Assembly: GCA_029937335.1 (NCBI GenBank)
Contig: JAPYQD010000012.1
Coordinates: forward strand, 3,828 to 13,175
DNA from: Gammaproteobacteria bacterium
GTDB lineage: Bacteria; Pseudomonadota; Gammaproteobacteria; PS1; Pseudothioglobaceae
Length of the DNA stretch: 9,348 nt
Direction of reading: 5' to 3'
Shown here: positions 1 through 6,786 of the stretch, piece by piece
Numbering within the stretch: the first letter of the stretch is position 1
Layout of the letters: every line of letters begins with the position of its first letter
The notes under the pieces: model-generated
What the model saw: the letters and a program-made list of their open reading frames with translations, nothing else
Databases searched by the model: none
What the model was told of the DNA's origin: nothing
Program-made: the position numbers and the translations under genes

Positions 1-2021
1 TACGGCTCAAACACACGCTCAATTACCGCCTCATCAAATCCATCACCATTGTCTGCAATACTTAAGCGCACTATACTCTTCTCACTTAAATACTGGGTAG
101 CAACATTAACGACTAAATCACGGTCTCCTTCAACCGATTCAGCTGCATTTTTTACCAAATTAATCAATACTCTAGAAATACTGTTCGCATCCAAGAGTAA
201 TTCTGGCAGATCACCTGATAAATCATACTCAATAGTAATATTACTTTGCGCATCGTACAATGCAATAGACTGGTTAATCAACGCATTAAGATCCACTGGC
301 TTACGCTCAATCTGTGGTGTATTGGCATAATCTGCAAATGCACTCACCATGGCATCCATCGACCTCACTTGATCAATAATGACACTGGTGGTTTTATCAA
401 TAATCTCTAAATCTTTACCTTTGAGCGTTTCTAAAAATTTGTTTCTAAGGCGTTGAGCAGACAACAAAATCGGCGTTAATGGGTTTTTAATTTCATGTGC
501 CATACGTATGGCTACTTCACCCCAAGCTGCTTTTTTCTGCGCCCTATTAAGCCTTGAGATGTCTTTAACAATAATCACATAGCCTAGTGCTTTGCCACTC
601 GTATCTAACGCCGCGCCCTGACAAGATAGTAAAACATGTCGGTCTGGTAAAGTTAGTTCAATTTCCTCACTCCACTCGCCCAACTCTTGTTCAAATCGGT
701 CTTGCGCCATCGTAAAAAACGACTCGAGATGAGTATATTTTTCTGAAATTTTTATGCATAACTCGCCAACAAATTGCTGCTCATCATCAATCGATAATAT
801 CCTACCAATCACTGGGTTGATCAGCTGGATATTGCGGTCTTTGTCTAACCCAATCACACCAAAAGAGTACTTTAAAATAGTTTCTAAGTACAGGTTATGC
901 GTATCCAAGCCTTGTCGAGAGGCTTTAATTTGCCTGGCCATTTCATTAAATTGGCCAATCAGTTGAAGCATGTCTTTACTCTCTTCTTGATTGTGTACTA
1001 AAACATCGTAATTACCTTTGGAAATTTCTTTCGAGGCGACAGATAAATTATGCATTGGACGCATAAGTTGATCAATCATTCTAAACACAATCAACAAGAC
1101 ACTAAGAATGGTTAATAAAACCGTTGAAGAGAAATCTAATAAAAAGCTTTTTTGCGTGAGTGAGGTATTAACATCAAATTTAATTGCCTTGGCAAAGTTG
1201 TAAAAACCTTTAACTTGCCCCAAAAAACTTAATAAATTAGGGTCGGTCGCATAAACAGCAACAATGTTCATGTATTCTTTAGTCGGTCTTTTAGTTAAAT
1301 ACCTTGTTGACATTTGAACCTGAAACAGCTTAGTCTTCTCATCTTCAAATAAAACAAAAGGTTGTATGTCTGCTAATGGCTGATTGTCTTCAACAATACA
1401 AATATTATTTTTCTTACTTTGTGCAATTATCTCGTCTTCTTTATCAGTCAGTTCAATATAGCAAGCCCACCGGTCGTCAACCAAACCTTGGACAAAAATT
1501 TGCATAATGTTGATGTAATCCTCTTTGTCTTTTTGAAAATTCGAATAATTTTCAATTTGTTTCAGCAGGATTGAAGTGTGGTCAGAATAACGATCGTTTC
1601 TTACGATTTGTACATTTTCATAGAGTGCATCTACCTGATCAAGAAAGACTTTATTAAAGTTGTTATAGGTATGTTTGGAGCGCTCAACATTGTCTTGAAT
1701 GGTTTGGAACGAAAACAGGTAAAAAGACAAAACTGGTACAATCACCAAAAGTGGGATAATCTTAACAAAAGACCAAGTGAATTGTGTGCCAAACACACCA
1801 TTCTTATTATCTTTCTTAAGTTTCGAAACGGCGAAAACAATATAATAGATCGCCACACAGCCCATAATTACATTGTATGAGGCTAAAACCCACCACCAGT
1901 CCTCAATTAAGATAGGGTTTAAACCTAAATAAGATAACCCGCCCAATGAAATTAAAAATACAGCCGACCAAAACCATTTATTTGGTGTTTTTTTGATCGA
2001 AAAATCTTGATTAAAAACCAT
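1..2021 (-). CDS. ntrY: NtrY-like membrane sensor histidine kinase (partial, C-terminus beyond left edge)
   Basis: Reading the minus strand from ATG at 2021 gives 673 open codons to the window edge. Visible order: three hydrophobic segments near residues 17-37, 43-65 and 84-105; an extracytoplasmic region of about 185 residues; a fourth membrane helix near 294-316; a HAMP-like linker (to about 368); a PAS-like domain (about 375-490); then the kinase core. The H-box MAHEIKNPLTPI carries the predicted phospho-accepting His509, the N-box INLVKNAAES has Asn625, and the ATP-binding DNGDGF begins at Asp657. The reading ends at FEPY, so the last G-box and roughly 60 residues are missing. Topology and H-box type match the NtrY family, which phosphorylates an NtrX-type regulator and is linked to nitrogen or redox control. 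An ntrX gene would be expected to the left, but this is inference. The ligand is unknown. No clear Shine-Dalgarno precedes the ATG. Family call is firm; the exact NtrY name is likely. Confidence 0.85.
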   Translation of the reverse strand, partial: MVFNQDFSIKKTPNKWFWSAVFLISLGGLSYLGLNPILIEDWWWVLASYNVIMGCVAIYYIVFAVSKLKKDNKNGVFGTQFTWSFVKIIPLLVIVPVLSFYLFSFQTIQDNVERSKHTYNNFNKVFLDQVDALYENVQIVRNDRYSDHTSILLKQIENYSNFQKDKEDYINIMQIFVQGLVDDRWACYIELTDKEDEIIAQSKKNNICIVEDNQPLADIQPFVLFEDEKTKLFQVQMSTRYLTKRPTKEYMNIVAVYATDPNLLSFLGQVKGFYNFAKAIKFDVNTSLTQKSFLLDFSSTVLLTILSVLLIVFRMIDQLMRPMHNLSVASKEISKGNYDVLVHNQEESKDMLQLIGQFNEMARQIKASRQGLDTHNLYLETILKYSFGVIGLDKDRNIQLINPVIGRILSIDDEQQFVGELCIKISEKYTHLESFFTMAQDRFEQELGEWSEEIELTLPDRHVLLSCQGAALDTSGKALGYVIIVKDISRLNRAQKKAAWGEVAIRMAHEIKNPLTPILLSAQRLRNKFLETLKGKDLEIIDKTTSVIIDQVRSMDAMVSAFADYANTPQIERKPVDLNALINQSIALYDAQSNITIEYDLSGDLPELLLDANSISRVLINLVKNAAESVEGDRDLVVNVATQYLSEKSIVRLSIADNGDGFDEAVIERVFEP

Positions 2022-2036
2022 GTTTTATCTATTGTT

Positions 2037-2053
2037 GTCCATATTTTCTGGAC
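2037..2053. repeat. Small inverted repeat in the divergent intergenic region
   Basis: GTCCA at 2037-2041 and TGGAC at 2049-2053 are perfect inverted copies around a 7-base AT-rich centre. The repeat covers the predicted transcription start of the kinase gene, so it could be an operator half-site pair or a weak hairpin at the 5' end of that message. With only five paired bases it could also be chance. Confidence 0.25.
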
Positions 2054-2055
2054 TG

Positions 2056-2064
2056 ATTATCTCA
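2056..2064 (-). promoter_or_regulatory. Candidate extended -10 promoter for the ntrY-like kinase
   Basis: On the minus strand the bases read TGAGATAAT, a TGn element followed by a hexamer one base from TATAAT. No convincing -35 hexamer lies 16-18 bases upstream, which is tolerated by extended -10 promoters. Transcription would begin near 2049, giving a leader of about 28 bases before the ATG at 2021. This is motif reading only; in AT-rich DNA such matches occur by chance. Confidence 0.35.
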
Positions 2065-2087
2065 TAAAAAAACACGCATCAGGTTTA

Positions 2088-2109
2088 ATTGTTGCTAAAA
2101 TACAACAAT
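2088..2109 (+). promoter_or_regulatory. Candidate extended -10 promoter and inverted repeat abutting the rnd start codon
   Basis: TGCTAAAAT at 2093-2101 is a TGn plus a five-of-six match to TATAAT. Seven bases below the hexamer is the A of the rnd ATG at 2108, so a transcript from this promoter would have almost no leader. The same stretch holds ATTGTTG (2088-2094) and CAACAAT (2103-2109), a perfect 7-base inverted repeat with an 8-base spacer that runs into the start codon. It could be an operator, or chance in AT-rich DNA. No Shine-Dalgarno sequence is visible before the ATG, which fits a leaderless or poorly initiated message. Confidence 0.35.
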
Positions 2110-3154
2110 GATACAAACACAAACACAACTACGCGATTTTCTTCAGGCTATTCAGGGTGAAACTGAGCTTGCAATTGACACAGAATTCAAACGTGTCAGC
2201 ACTTATTATCCGGTTTTGTGCTTGGTACAAATCGCCACCAAAAGCGCGACGGACTGTATTGATGTTTTAGCCCTTGACGACCTTGAACCTTTGTTTGACA
2301 AACTCTACCAAAAAGATTGCGTTTGGATCGTGCATTCTGCTCGCCAAGATATTGAGGCCATGCATTGTCTTTCAGGGCGATTACCTCAGCAATTATTCGA
2401 TACGCAAATTGCTGCCAGTTTACTCAATCACCCAATACAAATTTCTTATCAAGCATTAACTGAGAATTTACAAAACGTCTATTTAGAAAAAGCCTACACA
2501 CGTCTTGATTGGACCACACGCCCATTACCCGAGGCCGCGATTGAATACGCGCTAGACGATGTGCGCTACTTGATAAAAAATTATCACCAATTAAAAGCAC
2601 AATTACAAGCTGAAAACAAACTCGATTGGATTGTAGAAGAAGCTCAAAACTTACTTAACATCGATTTGTACCTTCCACCGATTGATCAAGCTTGGCAACG
2701 AGTCAAAGGCTTATCGAGAATTAATAAAAATGCACACGTATTAGCGGCGCAATTAGCGGCATGGCGAGAACATCGGGCGCAATCTAACAATAGACCACGT
2801 AAATGGATACTGGCAGATGATGCATTAATCGCACATGCTCTGGGTAAAGAAAGCAAAGAAAAACTTTCAAACAAAGCACAAAAGAGTTTTGATGATTTTT
2901 TGGCTCAGCACACTAACATTCAAAACATTCAAATCAGTATCAATAAAAACAAGCCGCCAACAAAAACTGAAAAAGCACTAAAAGTCGTTTTACAAAAACT
3001 CATACAAGAAAAAGCAAATCAGTATAATTTGGCTATAGAAGTAATGGCCAGTAGCAAATCATTACTTAAATATATTCGCGGCGATCGATCGGTTATGTTT
3101 TGCCAAGGTTGGCGTTATCATTTATTACAAGAGGAATTAGAAAATGCAAAATAG
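2108..3154 (+). CDS. rnd: Ribonuclease D (3'-5' exoribonuclease)
   Basis: A 348-residue protein, slightly shorter than E. coli RNase D (about 375). It belongs to the DEDDy exonuclease family, which trims the 3' ends of tRNA precursors and other small stable RNAs using two metal ions. All catalytic motifs are visible: Exo I IDTEFKR with Asp24 and Glu26, Exo II HSARQDIE with Asp81, and Exo III YALDDVRYL with Tyr147 and Asp151. An HRDC-type helical RNA-binding domain follows at about 195-275. The second C-terminal HRDC-like repeat is lysine-rich and less conserved. The protein is cytoplasmic. It is the first gene of a plus-strand unit, divergent from the kinase gene, and its last 11 bases overlap ppa. 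The ATG has no Shine-Dalgarno; it was chosen because Exo I then sits about 22 residues in, as is normal for the family. Confidence 0.95.
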   Translation: MIQTQTQLRDFLQAIQGETELAIDTEFKRVSTYYPVLCLVQIATKSATDCIDVLALDDLEPLFDKLYQKDCVWIVHSARQDIEAMHCLSGRLPQQLFDTQIAASLLNHPIQISYQALTENLQNVYLEKAYTRLDWTTRPLPEAAIEYALDDVRYLIKNYHQLKAQLQAENKLDWIVEEAQNLLNIDLYLPPIDQAWQRVKGLSRINKNAHVLAAQLAAWREHRAQSNNRPRKWILADDALIAHALGKESKEKLSNKAQKSFDDFLAQHTNIQNIQISINKNKPPTKTEKALKVVLQKLIQEKANQYNLAIEVMASSKSLLKYIRGDRSVMFCQGWRYHLLQEELENAK

Positions 3155-3674
3155 TTTAAAGCCAGTATCAGCAGGCAACCTACCTGACGAAGTTAACGTT
3201 ATTATTGAAATTCCAGCACACTCGTCTCCCGTTAAATACGAAATCGATAAAGAAACTGGCGCCATGTTTGTGGATCGTTTTATCTCTACACCGATGTTTT
3301 ATCCATGTAACTACGGCTTTGTACCTGAAACATTGGCAGATGATGGCGATCCAGCGGATGTCTTGGTAATCACCCCTTATCCTTTAATTCATGATTCGGT
3401 GATCACAGCACGCCCTATTGGCGTTCTATTAATGACCGATGAAGCTGGTAAAGATTCAAAAATCTTAGCCGTGCCAACTGACAAGCTGTGTAAATCTTAT
3501 CATGATATTAAATGTATTGATGATGTAGGTGCTACGCTTAAAGACCAAATCGAACACTTCTTCCGCTACTACAAAGATTTAGATGACGGCAAGTGGGTCA
3601 AGATTGACGGTTGGGGCGATGCTGAACAAGCCAAAAAAGAGCTACAAGAATCATTCGACGCTTATAAAAAATAG
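3144..3674 (+). CDS. ppa: Inorganic pyrophosphatase, family I
   Basis: A 176-residue protein, nearly the same length as the E. coli enzyme. It hydrolyses pyrophosphate to two phosphates, pulling forward biosynthetic reactions such as nucleic acid synthesis, aminoacylation and the CoaD reaction encoded two genes downstream. The family signature DDGDPADVLV (residues 66-75) supplies the metal-binding aspartates 67, 69 and 72. The N-terminal region around Lys31 and Glu33, the YPCNYGFVPET stretch (53-63), and the C-terminal HFFRYYKDLDDGKWVK segment also match the family. It is cytoplasmic, usually a hexamer. The start overlaps rnd by 11 bases, with a fair Shine-Dalgarno (AGAGGA, 3130-3135) eight bases ahead inside the end of rnd, so it can be translated independently of, or coupled to, rnd. 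No missing residues were noted. Confidence 0.97.
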   Translation: MQNSLKPVSAGNLPDEVNVIIEIPAHSSPVKYEIDKETGAMFVDRFISTPMFYPCNYGFVPETLADDGDPADVLVITPYPLIHDSVITARPIGVLLMTDEAGKDSKILAVPTDKLCKSYHDIKCIDDVGATLKDQIEHFFRYYKDLDDGKWVKIDGWGDAEQAKKELQESFDAYKK

Positions 3675-3678
3675 CCTT

Positions 3679-4251
3679 TTGGCAAACACCAACACCTTTC
3701 AAATTATCGGTGGTGAGCATCGGGGCAGAAAACTCAGCTTTCCCGATGCTGATGGCTTGAGACCGACACCAAGTAAAGTTCGCGAAACGCTGTTCAACTG
3801 GATTCAATTCGAATCTTTTGATAAAACTTATTTAGATTTATTTGCTGGCAGTGGTGCACTAAGTTTTGAAGCTGTGTCTCGCGGTGCTAAACAAGTCACC
3901 AGTGTCGAGAAAAATTTAAGCGTTTTTCAAAGTTTAGAAAAAAATCGGAAATTATTAAAATCAACCAAAATCAGCTTTTTTAACCAAGATGCCTTCGTTT
4001 TTTTAAAGCAAAAAAGTACAAAAACCTTTGATTTTGTCTTGTTAGACCCGCCATTTAACAAAAACCTAGTCTCAAAAGCACTAAAAGCACTAAAAGATGG
4101 TGATTTTGTAACAACCAAGAGCAAAATCTATATAGAATCTGAATTTAAAATAACACAGCGTTACTTAAAAGAAGAAATTTCGGAAAAAATCGAAATCATT
4201 AAACAAAATCAATCTGGTGCAGTTAATTACTGCTTATTAGAAATATTATGA
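3679..4251 (+). CDS. rsmD: 16S rRNA (guanine-N2)-methyltransferase RsmD
   Basis: From a TTG at 3679 this gives 190 residues, close to E. coli RsmD (198). The family methylates G966 of 16S rRNA using S-adenosylmethionine, during small-subunit assembly. Family signatures are present: IIGGEHRGRKL at residues 9-19, LRPTPSKVRETLFNW, the SAM-binding LDLFAGSG at 52-59, and the catalytic DPPF at 123-126. An ATG in frame at 3583 would add 32 residues, but that stretch lies inside ppa, resembles nothing in RsmD, and would create a 92-base overlap. TTG at 3679 is the only common start codon between the ppa stop and the conserved IIGG motif. It lies 4 bases after the ppa stop with no clear Shine-Dalgarno, so translation is probably coupled to ppa. 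The second half is lysine- and asparagine-rich and looks more AT-rich than its neighbours. Function is firm; the exact start is less so. Confidence 0.92.
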   Translation: MANTNTFQIIGGEHRGRKLSFPDADGLRPTPSKVRETLFNWIQFESFDKTYLDLFAGSGALSFEAVSRGAKQVTSVEKNLSVFQSLEKNRKLLKSTKISFFNQDAFVFLKQKSTKTFDFVLLDPPFNKNLVSKALKALKDGDFVTTKSKIYIESEFKITQRYLKEEISEKIEIIKQNQSGAVNYCLLEIL

Positions 4252-4724
4252 AAAAAATTGCAATTTATCCTGGCTCTTTTGATCCTATTACCAATGGCCA
4301 TATCGATTTGATTCGTCGTGCTAGCACCTTATTTGATAAAGTCATTGTTGGTATTACCCAGAATAGTAAAAAAGCAGCTTTTCTTAATATTGACGATCGT
4401 ATTCAGACTACCAACGTAGCACTTAAGAACATCGACAACATTGAAGTGCTAAGCTTTAATACCTTGTTAGTTGATTTTGCTAGCGCACAAAATGCGCAAG
4501 TTATCCTGCGCGGACTCAGAGCGGTGAGCGACTTTGAATACGAATTCCAACTCTCAGGCATGAACAAACACCTCAACCCCAACATCGAAACCTTGTTTAT
4601 GACGCCTGCTGAACAATACGCCAACATCTCATCTTCATTGGTGCGTGAAATCCTAATGCTTGGTGGTGATATCAGTGCCTTTGTGCCTAAATCGGTCGAA
4701 GACCATCTGAAATCCAAGCTGTAA
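4248..4724 (+). CDS. coaD: Phosphopantetheine adenylyltransferase
   Basis: A 158-residue protein, one residue shorter than E. coli CoaD. It transfers AMP from ATP to 4'-phosphopantetheine, giving dephospho-CoA and pyrophosphate, the penultimate step of coenzyme A synthesis. The nucleotidyltransferase signature GSFDPITNGH (residues 9-18) contains the T-x-G-H ATP-binding motif with His18. RGLRAVSDFEYE matches the conserved substrate-binding stretch, and ISSSLVRE (127-134) is the second ATP-binding motif. It is cytoplasmic and usually hexameric. The ATG overlaps the rsmD stop as ATGA, a classic coupling arrangement, and there is no Shine-Dalgarno of its own. The rsmD-coaD pairing is common in bacteria. 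No terminator is seen after it, so transcripts could run on into dnaK. Confidence 0.97.
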   Translation: MKKIAIYPGSFDPITNGHIDLIRRASTLFDKVIVGITQNSKKAAFLNIDDRIQTTNVALKNIDNIEVLSFNTLLVDFASAQNAQVILRGLRAVSDFEYEFQLSGMNKHLNPNIETLFMTPAEQYANISSSLVREILMLGGDISAFVPKSVEDHLKSKL

Positions 4725-4742
4725 ATATTTTTGCCTTAATTC

Positions 4743-4770
4743 CTTGAAAAAAATTTGACCACCCCTATAT
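4743..4770 (+). promoter_or_regulatory. Sigma-32-type heat-shock promoter of dnaK
   Basis: CTTGAAA at 4743-4749 matches the sigma-32 -35 element, and CCCCTATAT at 4762-4770 closely resembles the -10 element CCCCATnT, with a 12-base spacer. This is the spacing I recall for the E. coli groE heat-shock promoter. The start of transcription would fall near 4777, giving a leader of about 25 bases. That leader contains the Shine-Dalgarno AAGGAG (4789-4794), eight bases ahead of the dnaK ATG. The -10 is part of a perfect 10-base palindrome, CCTATATAGG (4764-4773). No CIRCE-type repeat is seen, which favours RpoH activation over HrcA repression. Confidence 0.75.
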
Positions 4771-4802
4771 AGGAGGTATATCAAACACAAGGAGTTAAAA
4801 AA

Positions 4803-6710
4803 ATGTCAAAAATTATTGGTATTGACTTAGGTACAACAAATTCATGCGTCGCTATTATGGATGGCGGCAGCGTTAAAATTATTGAAAATTCAGAGGGTGA
4901 TCGTACCACCCCATCAATTATTGCCTACCCTAAAGACAGTGAAGAGGTCTTAGTAGGCCAACCGGCAAAACGCCAAGCCGTCACTAACCCTGAAAACACA
5001 CTGTATGCGATTAAGCGATTAATCGGTCGTCGTTTTGATGAAGATGCCGTACAAAAAGATATTAATCTTGTGCCTTACAAAATTATCAAAGCTGACAATG
5101 GTGATGCTTGGGTAGAGGTTAAAGGTAAAAAAATGGCTGCACCAGAAATCTCAGCAAGAGTAATCGAAAAGATGAAAAAAACTGCTGAAGAATACTTAGG
5201 TGAAACCGTTACTGAAGCCGTTATTACAGTACCAGCTTATTTTAATGATTCACAACGTCAAGCCACTAAAGATGCTGGCAAGATTGCAGGTTTAAATGTT
5301 AAGCGCATTATTAACGAGCCAACAGCAGCAGCATTGGCTTATGGTATGGACAAATTGACCGGTGATAAAACCGTTGCTGTCTACGACTTAGGTGGTGGTA
5401 CATTTGACGTATCAATCATTGAAATGGAAGATATTGATGGTGAAAAACACTTTGAAGTACTATCAACCAATGGTGATACTTTCTTAGGTGGTGAAGATTT
5501 TGACCAACGTATTATCAGCTATTTGGTTGAAGAATTTAAAAAAGATCAGGGTGTTGATTTAACCAACGACCCAATGGCATTGCAACGCTTAAAAGAAGCA
5601 GCTGAAAAAGCTAAAATTGAATTATCCTCATCAGAGCAAACTGAGGTAAACCTACCTTATGTGACTGCTGATGCCTCTGGCCCTAAGCACCTTAATATCA
5701 AACTCACACGTGCCAAACTAGAGTCACTGGTTGATGATTTATTAAAACGCACCATTGAGCCTTGCAAGATTGCACTTAAAGATGCGAAACTTTCAAGTGG
5801 TGATATTGATGAAGTCATTCTTGTTGGTGGTCAAACTCGTATGCCTAAAGTTGGCAAAATGGTACAAGATTTCTTTGGTAAAGAGCCGAAGCGCGATGTT
5901 AACCCTGATGAAGCTGTCGCCATGGGTGCAGCCATTCAAGCGGGTGTGCTTGGTGGTGATGTTAAAGATGTATTATTACTTGATGTAACGCCATTGTCTT
6001 TAGGTATTGAGACCATGGGTGGCATTATGACCAAACTAATTGAAAAGAACACAACCATTCCTACCAATGCATCGCAAATTTTCTCTACTGCCTCTGATAA
6101 TCAAGCTGCGGTAACCGTGCATGTATTACAAGGTGAGCGTGAAGTGGCTAATGCAAACAAATCGCTTGGTCAGTTCAACCTAGAAGGCATTCCAAATGCA
6201 CCAAAAGGTCAACCTCAAATTGAAGTCACTTTAGATATAGATTCAGATGGTATTTTGAATGTATCTGCCAAGGATAAAAACACTGGAAAAGAGCAGTCAA
6301 TCACCATTAAAGCGTCATCAGGTTTAAGCGATGAAGAAGTAGAAAAAATGATTAAGGACGCTGAAGCGCATGCAGAAGATGACAAAAAATTCCAAGAATT
6401 AGTCACCACACGCAACATGGCAGATTCACTCATACACTCAACCAAGCAAACGTTAGAAGAGCTAAAAGATGAAGTGTCTGAGGATGAAAAATCAGCCATT
6501 GAGACAGCAATCAGTGAACTTGAAGAGTCGATGAAAGGCGAAGACAAAGAAGCAATTGACGCTAAAGTACAAACCTTAAGTGAAAAAGCACAACCATTGG
6601 CTGAAAAAGCACAGGCTAAGGCTAGTGCAGCTGAAGGTGAGGCAGAATCAAGCGATGCGGGTGATGATGTCGTTGACGCAGACTTTGAAGAAGTAAAAGA
6701 CGATAAATAA
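4803..6710 (+). CDS. dnaK: Molecular chaperone DnaK (Hsp70)
   Basis: A 635-residue protein (E. coli: 638). Hsp70 binds exposed hydrophobic stretches of unfolded proteins and releases them in an ATP cycle driven by DnaJ and GrpE. The nucleotide-binding domain (about 1-386) shows IGIDLGTTNS from residue 5 with Asp8, PAYFNDSQRQATKDAG, and the phosphate-binding DLGGGTFD at 195-202. The interdomain linker DVLLLDVTPLSLG begins at Asp389, followed by the substrate-binding beta domain and the helical lid. The C-terminal tail is alanine-, glutamate- and lysine-rich, with short EKAQ repeats, and ends in an acidic DADFEEVKDDK segment. The gene follows a sigma-32-like promoter and a good Shine-Dalgarno (4789-4794). 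A strong hairpin terminator separates it from dnaJ. There is no grpE directly upstream; coaD holds that place. No truncation or frameshift is visible. Confidence 0.99.
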   Translation: MSKIIGIDLGTTNSCVAIMDGGSVKIIENSEGDRTTPSIIAYPKDSEEVLVGQPAKRQAVTNPENTLYAIKRLIGRRFDEDAVQKDINLVPYKIIKADNGDAWVEVKGKKMAAPEISARVIEKMKKTAEEYLGETVTEAVITVPAYFNDSQRQATKDAGKIAGLNVKRIINEPTAAALAYGMDKLTGDKTVAVYDLGGGTFDVSIIEMEDIDGEKHFEVLSTNGDTFLGGEDFDQRIISYLVEEFKKDQGVDLTNDPMALQRLKEAAEKAKIELSSSEQTEVNLPYVTADASGPKHLNIKLTRAKLESLVDDLLKRTIEPCKIALKDAKLSSGDIDEVILVGGQTRMPKVGKMVQDFFGKEPKRDVNPDEAVAMGAAIQAGVLGGDVKDVLLLDVTPLSLGIETMGGIMTKLIEKNTTIPTNASQIFSTASDNQAAVTVHVLQGEREVANANKSLGQFNLEGIPNAPKGQPQIEVTLDIDSDGILNVSAKDKNTGKEQSITIKASSGLSDEEVEKMIKDAEAHAEDDKKFQELVTTRNMADSLIHSTKQTLEELKDEVSEDEKSAIETAISELEESMKGEDKEAIDAKVQTLSEKAQPLAEKAQAKASAAEGEAESSDAGDDVVDADFEEVKDDK

Positions 6711-6734
6711 CTTATTAGTCAATCATTAACAACT

Positions 6735-6772
6735 AACCTCCTCTAAATCGTGAGATTTGGAGGAGGTTTTTT
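6735..6772 (+). terminator. Intrinsic terminator / attenuator between dnaK and dnaJ
   Basis: Bases 6735-6749 pair with 6754-6768 in a 15-pair stem with a single T-G wobble (6744 with 6759) and no bulge. The loop is GTGA, a GNRA-type tetraloop. A run of six Ts (6767-6772) overlaps the base of the stem, so the hallmarks of Rho-independent termination are present. It lies about 24 bases after the dnaK stop and 14 bases before the dnaJ ATG. I infer it lets only part of transcription continue into dnaJ and eno. The dnaJ ATG has only a weak AAGG (6778-6781) as ribosome-binding site. Confidence 0.88.
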
Positions 6773-6786
6773 AATATAAGGCAAAC

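Noticed and set aside
49..1880. Plus-strand open frames at 49-330, 754-966 and 1578-1880
   Set aside because: They lie opposite the long open minus-strand kinase frame, which has clear family motifs; their products resemble nothing recognised.
3901..4251. AT-rich second half of rsmD as horizontally acquired DNA
   Set aside because: The family motifs continue through this part, it is coupled to coaD in the usual order, and lysine/asparagine-rich drift in an AT-rich genome explains it.
4771..4776. AGGAGG as the dnaK ribosome-binding site
   Set aside because: It is 26 bases from the ATG and at or before the predicted transcription start. AAGGAG at 4789-4794 has correct spacing.
6761..6766. AGGAGG as the dnaJ ribosome-binding site
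   Set aside because: It is locked in the terminator stem and ends 20 bases before the ATG, with no earlier in-frame start codon at suitable spacing.
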